A DNA stretch of 9,545 bases from Cellvibrionaceae bacterium. GTDB taxonomy: Bacteria; Pseudomonadota; Gammaproteobacteria; Pseudomonadales; Cellvibrionaceae. Made by a program: the position numbers and the translations under genes. The notes beneath the pieces are model-generated. The model was not told where the DNA came from. It saw only the letters and a list, made by a program, of their open reading frames with translations, and ran no database searches. The stretch covers positions 1-9,545 of the forward strand of contig JALUYN010000509.1 in assembly GCA_027012915.1 (NCBI GenBank), in the 5' to 3' direction. Shown here piece after piece: positions 5,123 through 9,545 of this stretch (position 1 is its first letter; every line of letters begins with the position of its first letter).

Positions 5123-5155
5123 TTGTTGACGCCTGCGTATATGCTGATAATATAC
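5123..5155 (+). promoter_or_regulatory. brnTA promoter and operator, predicted leaderless start
   Basis: Two overlapping readings fit: TTGACG (5126-5131) with TAATAT (5148-5153), spacer 16, or TTGTTG (5123-5128) with GATAAT (5146-5151), spacer 17. Either -10 box ends only 6-8 nt before the brnT ATG at 5160, so the mRNA would begin at or next to the start codon. The arms GTATAT (5137-5142) and ATATAC (5150-5155) form an inverted repeat over the -10 region, a likely BrnA site. Confidence 0.65.
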
Positions 5156-5159
5156 TTTT

Positions 5160-5471
5160 ATGATCAATTGGGCACAAGTTACTGGCTTTGACTGGGACGA
5201 AGGCAACTCCCGAAAAAACGTGAAGAAACATGGCGTAAACCAGTCCGAAGCGGAAGAAATTTTCTTTAATGAGCCGCTTCTGGTGTTGGAGGATTCCAAA
5301 CACAGCCAGACTGAGGCCCGTTTTCATGCTCTTGGTGAAACAGATGACGAGAGATTGCTCCACATCACGTTCACACTGAGGCAGAACGGTACGCTGATTC
5401 GGGTGATTTCCGCTCGCGACATGCACCGAAAAGAGAGGGCTGTTTATGAGCAAACCAAAAAAGATGCCTGA
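5160..5471 (+). CDS. brnT: BrnT-family toxin (ribonuclease)
   Basis: This 103-residue protein reads VTGFDWDEGNSRKNVKKHGV, the BrnT opening (F-x-WD-x-x-K/N-x-x-x-N-x-x-KHGV). It continues with SEAEEIFF, DSKHSQTEARFHALGETDDERLLHITFTLR and IRVISARDMHRKERAVYE. BrnT has a RelE-like fold and acts as a ribonuclease that stops translation. The start at 5160 lacks a Shine-Dalgarno sequence, and the predicted promoter leaves almost no leader. The gene overlaps brnA by 26 bp. The operon points opposite to the array polarity inside its cassette, so it must rely on its own promoter. Confidence 0.93.
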   Translation: MINWAQVTGFDWDEGNSRKNVKKHGVNQSEAEEIFFNEPLLVLEDSKHSQTEARFHALGETDDERLLHITFTLRQNGTLIRVISARDMHRKERAVYEQTKKDA

Positions 5472-5718
5472 GTTCAAAACTGAAGCAGAAGAACGGGAAT
5501 TCTGGGAAACTCACGATTCCACCGACTACCTGGACTGGGGCCAGGCCAAGCCTGCATCGTTCCCGAAGCTGAAACCCTCAACCAAGACCATCTCACTCCG
5601 GTTGCCGGAAACTCTGCTTGATCGGATCAAGATCGAAGCCAACAAGCGGGACATGCCTTATCAATCGCTGATCAAGGCTTGGCTTGCGGATGATGTAAAC
5701 GACAGTCGTCGGACATGA
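5446..5718 (+). CDS. brnA: BrnA-family antitoxin
   Basis: This 90-residue protein has the BrnA layout. The acidic N-terminal part EEREFWETHDSTDYLDW contacts the toxin, and the C-terminal ribbon-helix-helix reads TKTISLRLPETLLDRIKIEANKRD and PYQSLIKAWL at about 47-80. It binds DNA as a tetramer and represses brnTA. The start at 5446 lies inside brnT with GAGAGG about 6 nt upstream, so it has its own ribosome binding site while being coupled to the toxin gene. Its stop at 5716-5718 is 2 bp before attC site E. Confidence 0.93.
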   Translation: MSKPKKMPEFKTEAEEREFWETHDSTDYLDWGQAKPASFPKLKPSTKTISLRLPETLLDRIKIEANKRDMPYQSLIKAWLADDVNDSRRT

Positions 5719-5720
5719 GG

Positions 5721-5798
5721 TGCTAACGCCCACCATCACCGGTGACAAAACCAGAGCGAAGCGGAGGTTTTGGCATCCGGTGCATGGCCTGGTTATGC
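5721..5798 (-). other. attC: attC site E
   Basis: TGCTAACGCCC at 5721-5731 and CCTGGTTATGC ending at 5798 bound a 78-bp site. Minus-sense arms CCATGCACCGG and CCATCACCGG pair with one extra G on the R'' side. It contains the stop of higA-1 (5795-5793). It is almost identical to site F, with about four differences over some 72 bases. Confidence 0.9.
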
Positions 5799-6107
5799 AG
5801 CATGTAGCGGCTTGATTCGATCCACTTCTTCCTTGACCGACTGCGCAGCAGTCCAAAGATCAACAGACCGCTGTGCGTTCAGCCAGAATTCTGGCGAGTT
5901 ACCAAACAAACGCGCAAGCCTGAGCGCCATTTCAGGGCTGACAGCACGGCGTTCCCGCAATAGTTCATTCACTGACTGACGAGAGACACCCAAAGATTCG
6001 GCCAACCCCGAAACCGTCAGACCATAGTCCGGAAGAAAGTCTTCCCTCAGCATTTCGCCAGGATGAGTCGGTTTGCGCTGCATGCCAGCAGTATTAAGAA
6101 TAGCCAT
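5793..6107 (-). CDS. higA: HigA-family antitoxin, XRE-type HTH
   Basis: This 104-residue protein contains the HigA signature RKPTHPGEMLREDFLPDYGL followed by an XRE helix-turn-helix (SGLAESLGVSRQSVNELL, about 34-51) and the tail SPEMALRLARLFGNSPEFWLNAQ. It should neutralise the HigB toxin encoded just upstream and repress their promoter. I prefer ATG 6107 to the in-frame GTG at 6116 or ATG at 6113, because GAGGTG then lies about 6 nt upstream; the earlier codons overlap or touch that ribosome binding site. The stop lies inside attC site E. Confidence 0.92.
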   Translation of the reverse strand: MAILNTAGMQRKPTHPGEMLREDFLPDYGLTVSGLAESLGVSRQSVNELLRERRAVSPEMALRLARLFGNSPEFWLNAQRSVDLWTAAQSVKEEVDRIKPLHAA

Positions 6108-6121
6108 GGTCATCACCTCAC

Positions 6122-6403
6122 TCAGTGGTAGTCACACACTTCGACTTCATACGCATCGCCACCTTCAAAACGAAAACAGATACGCCACTGATCATTGATT
6201 GAAATTGCGTGCTGCCCCTGCCTGTTTCCCGACAGTGGGTGAAGGCGATTGCCGGGCGGCACTTTCAAATCCTCAAGCTGTACGGCCAGATCCACGTATT
6301 CAAGTTTTCTAGCGGCTCTCGGTGCAACATCCGCAGGAAATTTCTTTGACTTGCCCTTGGCGTAGAGTTCTTGGGTTCGTTTGTCAGCGAAGGATTTGAT
6401 CAT
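6122..6403 (-). CDS. higB: HigB-family toxin
   Basis: This 93-residue protein starts MIKSFADKRTQELYAKGK and contains ARRKLEYVDLA-like text, then LKVPPGNRLHPLSGNRQGQHAISINDQWRICFRF and EVEVCDYH. The NR-x-H-x-L-x-G-x-R-x-G-x-x-x-I-x-x-N-x-x-WR-x-x-F-x-F pattern is diagnostic for HigB, a ribosome-dependent mRNA endonuclease of the RelE superfamily. The toxin gene comes first, the hallmark gene order of hig modules, and higA follows 14 bp later at its preferred start. No Shine-Dalgarno sequence precedes the ATG at 6403, and the -10 box ends 7 nt before it. Confidence 0.93.
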   Translation of the reverse strand: MIKSFADKRTQELYAKGKSKKFPADVAPRAARKLEYVDLAVQLEDLKVPPGNRLHPLSGNRQGQHAISINDQWRICFRFEGGDAYEVEVCDYH

Positions 6404-6410
6404 GAAACAA

Positions 6411-6439
6411 AGTGTATTTCGTCACGTGACGCTTGTCAA
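6411..6439 (-). promoter_or_regulatory. higBA-1 promoter with a 12-bp operator palindrome
   Basis: On the minus strand a perfect TTGACA (6439-6434) and TACACT (6416-6411) are separated by exactly 17 bp. The spacer holds the perfect 12-bp palindrome CGTCACGTGACG (6420-6431), the likely HigA site. With 7 nt between the -10 box and the ATG, transcription should begin within about 2 nt of the start codon. Confidence 0.8.
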
Positions 6440-6457
6440 CGAGACGAAGGAATGACT

Positions 6458-6535
6458 GCATAACGCCCGCCATCACCGGTGACAGAACCGCAGCGAAGCG
6501 GAGGTTTTGGCATCCGGTGCATGGCCTGGTTATGT
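6458..6535 (-). other. attC: attC site F
   Basis: GCATAACGCCC at 6458-6468 and CCTGGTTATG ending around 6535 bound a 78-bp site, with arms and extra G as in site E. It lies just after the higA-2 stop (6544-6542) and before the higBA-1 promoter. Confidence 0.9.
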
Positions 6536-6541
6536 GCTGCC

Positions 6542-6829
6542 TCAGGCTGCAACAAGCTTCTTCACGTTGAGCTCTTTGCGATGTTGTTCAGCATGCCAAA
6601 GTTCATATTGGGACTGCTGATTTAGCCAGCTTTCTGCCGAGGTATCGAAAGCGATAGAGAGCCGGATCGCCATTTCTGGACTAATGCCGGCCTTGCCATT
6701 CAACACGGCACTCAGCGTTTTGCGGCTAACGCCCAATGCCTCTGCTGCTGCTGTGACAGAAAGGCCAAGGGGCTCAAGACAAAGCTCTCGCAGCACTTCA
6801 CCCGGGTGCGGAGGGTTGTGCATTAACAT
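6542..6829 (-). CDS. higA: HigA-family antitoxin, XRE-type HTH
   Basis: This 95-residue protein has [20 protein letters not shown] near the N-terminus, then an XRE helix-turn-helix ([20 protein letters not shown], about 26-45) and [29 protein letters not shown]. These are canonical for the HigA/VapI group. The start at 6829 is served by TGAGGT, which overlaps the higB-2 stop. It pairs with the HigB directly upstream. Compared with HigA-1, the HTH core is similar but the ends differ, so the two modules are separate acquisitions or old paralogues. Confidence 0.93.
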   Translation of the reverse strand: MLMHNPPHPGEVLRELCLEPLGLSVTAAAEALGVSRKTLSAVLNGKAGISPEMAIRLSIAFDTSAESWLNQQSQYELWHAEQHRKELNVKKLVAA

Positions 6830-6839
6830 TGGCGGTACC

Positions 6840-7118
6840 TCAGTGATAATCTTCGTAGTTCACAATCTCGGCATCTCCGTCTTCGAACCGGAAGGTCACT
6901 CGCCAGTTACCGCTGACGGTCACTGACCAGATTCCGGCACGATTGCCAGAGAGCTCATGCAAGCGAAGACCGGGTAAGTCCATATCTTTGGCATTCGATG
7001 CTGCATTCAATCTACCGAGAATTAGCCGAAGCCTCTTTTCATGAGCGGCCTGAATCCCTGCAGTACTGCCGGACTTGAAGAATTTTGCCAAGCCCTTGTG
7101 TTTGAAGCTTCGAATCAT
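6840..7118 (-). CDS. higB: HigB-family toxin
   Basis: This 92-residue protein starts [22 protein letters not shown], the widespread HigB opening. It carries [13 protein letters not shown], then [45 protein letters not shown]. That is a full, intact HigB with the L-x-L-x-GNR-x-G-x-W-x-V-x-V-x-x-NWR-x-x-FRF core and the usual C-terminal YEDYH. It is a predicted ribosome-dependent mRNA endonuclease. AAGGA precedes the ATG at 7118 but would lie upstream of or at the predicted transcription start, so it may not be in the mRNA. Confidence 0.95.
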   Translation of the reverse strand: MIRSFKHKGLAKFFKSGSTAGIQAAHEKRLRLILGRLNAASNAKDMDLPGLRLHELSGNRAGIWSVTVSGNWRVTFRFEDGDAEIVNYEDYH

Positions 7119-7124
7119 TCCTTG

Positions 7125-7153
7125 AATGTACCCTGTAACGTATCAGGTGTCAA
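7125..7153 (-). promoter_or_regulatory. higBA-2 promoter with an imperfect operator palindrome
   Basis: On the minus strand a perfect TTGACA (7153-7148) and TACATT (7130-7125) are separated by exactly 17 bp. The spacer contains the imperfect palindrome CCTGTAAC/GTATCAGG (7132-7147). Only 6 nt separate the -10 box from the higB-2 ATG. Confidence 0.8.
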
Positions 7154-7156
7154 AGC

Positions 7157-7240
7157 GCATAACGCCGCCAGCACGCGTGGCTTTGTAGTGAAGGCGAAGC
7201 CGCAACGTAAAAGCCGTCGCCGTGCCTGGCCTGGTTATAA
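7157..7240 (-). other. attC: attC site G
   Basis: GCATAACGCCG at 7157-7167 and CCTGGTTATAA ending at 7240 bound an 84-bp site. Minus-sense arms CCAGGCACGGCG and CCAGCACGCG pair with extra bases on the R'' side, and GGCTTT pairs with AAAGCC inside. The acetyltransferase stop (7237-7235) lies in it. Confidence 0.88.
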
Positions 7241-7780
7241 GGCATGTAACTCCCACTGATCCTTGCTGATCTTGTACAACACATGCTCGCAAAGCGGGTC
7301 AGAAGGTTGTAAGTCAGGATGCTGAAAATTGCTGACATAAGTCATCCCGATTTTCTCCATGACAGACTGCGAGCGAATATTACCCACTGTCGTAAAAGAG
7401 ACCACTTCATCTAAGCCCAAGTGAGTAAAAGCATACCGCAATGATTCTTTGGCAGCCTCTGTCGCGTAACCCATACCCCAATATCGTTTCGCAAGACGCC
7501 AGCCAAGCTCAACACATGGTGAAAAAGGCATGCTTTCCTTGGGAATGTGCAGCCCCACAAAACCAATAAACTTACTATGGCTAGGAATCTCAACTGCCCA
7601 AAATCCCCACCCACGCTCAGCAATGAGTGATCTGATTTTTTCACCCATTGCGTAGCTTTCTTCAACTGTAAGAAGCTTAGGGAAAAACTCCATCACATCC
7701 TTATCCTCACACATCTGTGAAAAATGAAGGAGGTCTTCGTCATTCCACTGTCGAAGTATCAATCGTTCCGTTTTAATCAT
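7235..7780 (-). CDS. GNAT-family N-acetyltransferase (RimJ/RimL-like)
   Basis: This 181-residue protein starts MIKTERLILRQWNDEDLLHF, the standard opening of RimJ/RimL-type acetyltransferases. The acetyl-CoA pyrophosphate loop RYWGMGYATEA is at residues 99-109. V-x-N-x-x-SQSVMEKIGM, where NxxS contacts the cofactor, is at about 132-146. Such proteins acetylate N-termini of proteins or small amines using acetyl-CoA; the substrate cannot be told here. GNATs are common integron cargo and some inactivate antibiotics, but no aminoglycoside acetyltransferase signature is visible. The gene starts 13 bp from attC site H, with no Shine-Dalgarno sequence and no room for a promoter, so it depends on read-through. 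Confidence 0.92.
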   Translation of the reverse strand: MIKTERLILRQWNDEDLLHFSQMCEDKDVMEFFPKLLTVEESYAMGEKIRSLIAERGWGFWAVEIPSHSKFIGFVGLHIPKESMPFSPCVELGWRLAKRYWGMGYATEAAKESLRYAFTHLGLDEVVSFTTVGNIRSQSVMEKIGMTYVSNFQHPDLQPSDPLCEHVLYKISKDQWELHAL

Positions 7781-7793
7781 GTGCCAGATGATG

Positions 7794-7871
7794 CCTTAAC
7801 GCCCGCAATAAGCGGCGCGAGGAACGAGCGTCCGGCGACCGCAGGGAGCGTACTTAATTGCATGGTTACGT
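7794..7871 (-). other. attC: attC site H
   Basis: CTTAACGCCCGC and CATGGTTACGT bound a 78-bp site. Minus-sense arms GCAATTAAG and CTTATTGC pair perfectly except for one extra T on the R'' side, the clearest asymmetry of the set. The stop of the unknown gene upstream (7868-7866) lies inside it. Confidence 0.85.
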
Positions 7872-8171
7872 GTTTGGATACCAAACGAGCGAGCTGCCCT
7901 CAGCAATCGCTTCCTCATAGTAAGGTACAAATTTCTTTCCTTTGTCAGAATTCAGGGATTCCACCAATATTGGCTTCCCTTTGAGGTTTACAATATTTTT
8001 AAAGCCAAATTTACGGATTTCTTCTTTTGCACCAGCAAAATCACATACATCTGTTTCCTGAAGTACGAATAGTATGCACTTGTGCTCGGCGCCCATATGA
8101 GGTGCTTGAAATTCGTATTCAGAGCTTCCCGAATAACTTCCCTCGAACGAATAGATATAGATGTTGTACAT
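7866..8171 (-). CDS. Unknown cassette protein
   Basis: I start this 101-residue gene at ATG 8171, which has AAAGAGG just upstream; the longer frame from 8237 would begin inside an inverted repeat that seems to border the array. The protein opens MYNIYIYSFEGSYSGSSEYEF, has a hydrophobic strand HKCILFVLQETDVCDF, then a charged helix AGAKEEIRKFGFKNIVNLKGKPIL and ends SSLVWYPNT with the stop in attC site H. The pattern suggests a compact alpha/beta cytoplasmic protein. No signal peptide, membrane segment or catalytic motif is visible, and I do not recognise the family. Its position as the first cassette on this side is the one that would be best expressed if the array had an upstream promoter. 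Confidence 0.78.
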   Translation of the reverse strand: MYNIYIYSFEGSYSGSSEYEFQAPHMGAEHKCILFVLQETDVCDFAGAKEEIRKFGFKNIVNLKGKPILVESLNSDKGKKFVPYYEEAIAEGSSLVWYPNT

Positions 8172-8193
8172 GGCCTCTTTACACGTAACAGTG

Positions 8194-8223
8194 CTTATAC
8201 GGAACGCTGTATAACCCCAATAA
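8194..8223 (-). promoter_or_regulatory. Possible promoter of the unknown first cassette gene
   Basis: On the minus strand TATTGG or TTATTG (8223-8217) and TATAAG (8199-8194) are 17-18 bp apart, and the leader would be about 16 nt with AAAGAGG. An inverted repeat TTATAC-N8-GTATAA (8195-8214) overlaps it. The boxes match consensus only modestly. Confidence 0.35.
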
Positions 8224-8250
8224 ACGCGCGCGCTCATTCATTGAGGTTAT
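8211..8250. repeat. 40-bp inverted repeat at the right border of the array (attC-like or boundary site)
   Basis: ATAACCCCAAT (8211-8221) and ATTGAGGTTAT (8240-8250) are inverted repeats with one mismatch around an 18-nt GC-rich loop. The outer ATAACC and GGTTAT match the attC cores, with R'-like GTTATAC on the minus strand. However, the long continuous stem and short loop lack the two-arm structure of a normal attC. It may be a degenerate attC or the remains of the array edge. Confidence 0.45.
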
Positions 8251-8419
8251 GTAGCCAGCTCCATCGACCCTATCCCACTGATTCGCCTGAAGGCAAAGGG
8301 AAAATAAGCGGCATATTCAGATTCGCATGCTGGCGCGTTTTGCTTTCCCCCCCTGCGTACCGCAAGAAAAGCACTGCACGGTTGATTCTCTCAGCCAACC
8401 CCAGCCAAGAAGCAATCCG
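8251..8419. other. Gene-free stretch between the array and the Toprim gene
   Basis: No credible gene, integrase fragment, attI or terminator is visible in these 169 bp. It contains a run of seven C at 8347-8353 and a short hairpin GCCT-ga-AGGC at about 8286-8295. This is where an integron platform would be expected for an array read on the minus strand. Confidence 0.5.
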
Positions 8420-9286
8420 CTAACCAACCCCCACCGCCACCAATTCCCCCTCAAACCACTGCTGTTTGAGGCCGCGCTGTTTTTCCAGCAGCGTGAGGTA
8501 GGGCCTGAGCGGGTGTTGGGGCGGTAGGCTGACGTGGAGTTGGCGCAGCCGCCGTTGGTAGGGGAGCTGCCCGGCGGGCTGGTGCAGGGGGGTGGCGTAT
8601 TGGCTGAGCCACGCCATATCGGGGAGCAGCAGGTGCGTGGCGCCGCTGTCCAGCGCGAGGGTCACGCCCTTGGCGTCGAAGTCGCCTGCGTAGAGGTGCG
8701 GCCTGCGGGTTTTGCGCCATACCTCGGCCAGATGGGCGAAGCCGCCGCCGTAGTGGCTGTCGCCTCGGTAGGCGATGAGCGGCTGGGCGTAGCCGCTGAG
8801 GGCGCTGATGTTCGGGTTGAAAGCGTAGAAGCTGTCGAGGTTTTCCACCTGCACCAGCGCGCCGAAGGCTCCTAGCGTGAGGTGGCGAACGTCCACGTCG
8901 CGACTGCAGCGCGGCTCGCTTGCAAGCCCTGGGGTAGGTTGCGGCGGCAGGCTGAGCAGTATGCGCCAGGCGCGGGGGCTTTCGCGGGTGGCTTTGTCTT
9001 CTTCCACGCCCTCTTTGGCCTGGGCGGCGCTGCTCAGGCCGCTGAGCGAGCGGCCCAGCGGGGCGAGGTGGGCGCTGGCCAGAACGCTATCGATCTGTGC
9101 CAGCAGCTCGGCATCGAAGCGCAGGGCCTGGCTGGAAAGCCGCATGCCGAGGTCGATATCCTGCTGGCGGCACCAGGCCACCACGTCTTCCACCCACTGG
9201 CGGCGGGGCTTCTCCACCGTGGGCTGGCGGAGTAGTTCGCGGGCGACGCCGTTAAGGCCGTTGCGTGCGCGGCTGGGCAGGTTCAT
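8420..9286 (-). CDS. Toprim-domain protein resembling JetD/MksG (DUF2220-like) C-terminal domain
   Basis: This 288-residue protein has a basic helical N-terminal half (about 1-85), a variable linker (90-130), and a C-terminal half with Toprim features. These are a strand ALVQVENLDSFYAF with Glu148, and LYAGDFDAKGVTLAL with Asp202 and Asp204, giving the E and DxD metal-binding set. The order V-EN-x-x-F and Y-x-GD-x-D-x-x-G resembles JetD of the Wadjet system and MksG, whose Toprim domains nick or cut plasmid DNA with an SMC-like complex. That relation is inferred from motifs only. The start overlaps the stop of the upstream gene (ATGA), so it is the second gene of an operon. Its high GC differs from the cassettes. 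The partner gene is broken, so the system may be silent. Confidence 0.7.
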   Translation of the reverse strand: MNLPSRARNGLNGVARELLRQPTVEKPRRQWVEDVVAWCRQQDIDLGMRLSSQALRFDAELLAQIDSVLASAHLAPLGRSLSGLSSAAQAKEGVEEDKATRESPRAWRILLSLPPQPTPGLASEPRCSRDVDVRHLTLGAFGALVQVENLDSFYAFNPNISALSGYAQPLIAYRGDSHYGGGFAHLAEVWRKTRRPHLYAGDFDAKGVTLALDSGATHLLLPDMAWLSQYATPLHQPAGQLPYQRRLRQLHVSLPPQHPLRPYLTLLEKQRGLKQQWFEGELVAVGVG

Positions 9287-9450
9287 ACCGCCACCGCCAG
9301 GGCCACATCGTGAATCAGCCGCAGGTCATTAAAGGCGCTGGCCTTGCTCTCCTCTTGCTGCAGGCGGAAGGCCTGCTGTTCGCTGCGCGGCAGCCCTTGG
9401 TACTCGGCGATTACCTGGAACAGCCAGATTTCATCTGCCCACTCTAGCAG
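9283..9450 (-). pseudogene. C-terminal fragment of an operon partner of the Toprim gene, cut by an IS
   Basis: The minus strand is open from the window edge to TGA at 9283. Its last 55 or so residues, WADEIWLFQVIAEYQGLPRS and on to EESKASAFNDLRLIHDVALAVAV, look like real coding sequence: mixed charge, amphipathic, and coupled by ATGA to the Toprim gene. Further upstream the frame runs into the putative IS end and the sequence antisense to its leader, so the ATG at 9495 is probably not a true start. I do not recognise the family. If the Toprim gene is JetD-like, a partner of an SMC-type complex would be expected, but nothing here proves that. Confidence 0.55.
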
Positions 9451-9545
9451 CCTGTCGGACTTTCCGTTGCACCGTGAGATACTGACCACCGTCATCGCCG
9501 AGCTGAGAAGATCGCCATGAGCCGCTTCATCCCTGTGGATCGCCA
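9446..9545 (+). mobile_element. Left end of an insertion sequence, possibly IS1182-like (partial)
   Basis: A transposase-like start lies at 9517, with about 70 bp of non-coding DNA before it. The coding sequence of the Toprim partner appears to stop matching a protein pattern near 9445-9450. The terminal repeat may begin at about 9447 (AGCAGCCTGTCGGACTTTCC), but the other end is outside the window, so this cannot be confirmed. The boundary is inferred. Confidence 0.45.
9517..9545 (+). CDS. Start of a putative transposase (runs off right edge)
   Basis: ATG at 9517 opens MSRFIPVDR and continues off the window. GAGAAG lies about 6 nt upstream as a ribosome binding site. This N-terminus resembles those of IS1182-family DDE transposases (M-x-R-F/Y-x-P-x-DR/Y). 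Only nine codons are visible, so the call rests on a very short match and on the apparent interruption of the gene on the other strand. Confidence 0.45.

Larger units (their letters stand above)
3092..8250 (-). mobile_element. Integron gene-cassette array without a visible integrase (CALIN-like)
   Basis: Eight attC-like sites (3092, 3927, 4611, 5038, 5721, 6458, 7157, 7794) punctuate this stretch. Each begins on the plus strand with TAAC, usually TAACGCC, ends with GGTTA, and folds on itself. In the seven larger sites the extra unpaired base in the L arm lies on the side that marks minus-strand orientation of the cassettes. Genes are small, close-packed and mostly minus, and several stop codons fall within the sites. 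The content is dominated by toxin-antitoxin pairs, as in large chromosomal integrons. No tyrosine recombinase is encoded within the window, and the DNA at 8251-8419, where an attI and intI would be expected, shows none. Confidence 0.85.

Noticed and set aside
5040..5477. Minus-strand open frame of 145 codons over brnT
   Set aside because: It is antisense to a clear BrnT, crosses attC site D, and has no recognisable motif.
3092..7871. Regularly spaced similar repeats suggesting a CRISPR array
   Set aside because: The repeats are 55-87 bp, foldable, imperfectly alike and separated by whole genes of several hundred bases; they are attC sites.
8195..8214. LexA-box-like palindrome marking an integrase promoter
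   Set aside because: It is TTATAC-N8-GTATAA, without the CTGT/ACAG ends of a LexA site, and no integrase lies next to it.
8877..9332. Plus-strand open frames of 113-151 codons over the Toprim gene
   Set aside because: They are antisense to a protein with recognisable Toprim motifs and an ATGA-coupled start; the Ser/Arg-rich translations are typical of shadows in GC-rich DNA.
9451..9495. ATG at 9495 as the start of a small 70-codon gene before the Toprim gene
   Set aside because: The frame is open to the window edge, and its first part is antisense to the leader of a putative transposase, so it is more likely a gene fragment entering an IS end.

Overview
The window looks like an accessory region of a gammaproteobacterial chromosome, possibly from the Halomonadaceae or a marine or soil relative. 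This is inferred from protein flavour, GC-rich flanking genes and the style of the attC sites; no rRNA, tRNA or other typing marker is present. Its core, about 3.09-8.25 kb, is a run of integron gene cassettes. At least eight attC-like sites of roughly 55-87 bp separate small genes. All but one of the sites and most of the genes are read on the minus strand, and the stop codons of five genes lie inside the adjoining attC site. No integrase gene is visible, so within this window the array is an integrase-less cluster (a CALIN-type array); an intI beyond the edges cannot be excluded.

Layout from left to right. (1) 1-336: the 5' part of a TnpB-type transposon (minus strand) with two strong hairpins, inserted in a badly damaged aspartate/glutamate racemase gene (332-653). 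(2) 743-2411: a small membrane protein, an intact FrnE/DsbA-like oxidoreductase, and a truncated RNase Z-like gene, all minus. (3) 2472-3097: a ccdAB toxin-antitoxin operon on the plus strand with a clear promoter and operator. (4) 3092-8250: the cassettes. In array (minus) order from the right these are an unknown gene, a GNAT acetyltransferase, higBA-2, higBA-1, brnTA (inverted in its cassette), an unknown gene, phd-relE, and phd-parE fused to a doubly truncated ccdAB remnant. (5) 8251-8419: no gene seen. (6) 8420-9545: a Toprim-containing protein resembling the JetD/MksG C-terminal domain, translationally coupled to an upstream gene that appears to be cut by an insertion sequence whose transposase starts at 9517.

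The cassettes are mostly self-sufficient toxin-antitoxin modules, each with its own promoter overlapped by a palindrome. Such modules are known to stabilise large cassette arrays by making loss of a segment costly. One regularity stands out. In the three operons where the toxin gene comes first (brnTA and both higBA), the predicted -10 box ends only 6-8 nt before the toxin ATG, so the toxin would be read from a leaderless or nearly leaderless mRNA, while the antitoxin downstream has a Shine-Dalgarno sequence. In the three operons where the antitoxin comes first, the leader is about 30 nt.

The flanks show strong decay: a racemase with a frameshift, a deletion of its catalytic-Cys segment and an IS insertion, a truncated RNase Z, a ccdAB remnant with a lost attC, and a disrupted Toprim operon.
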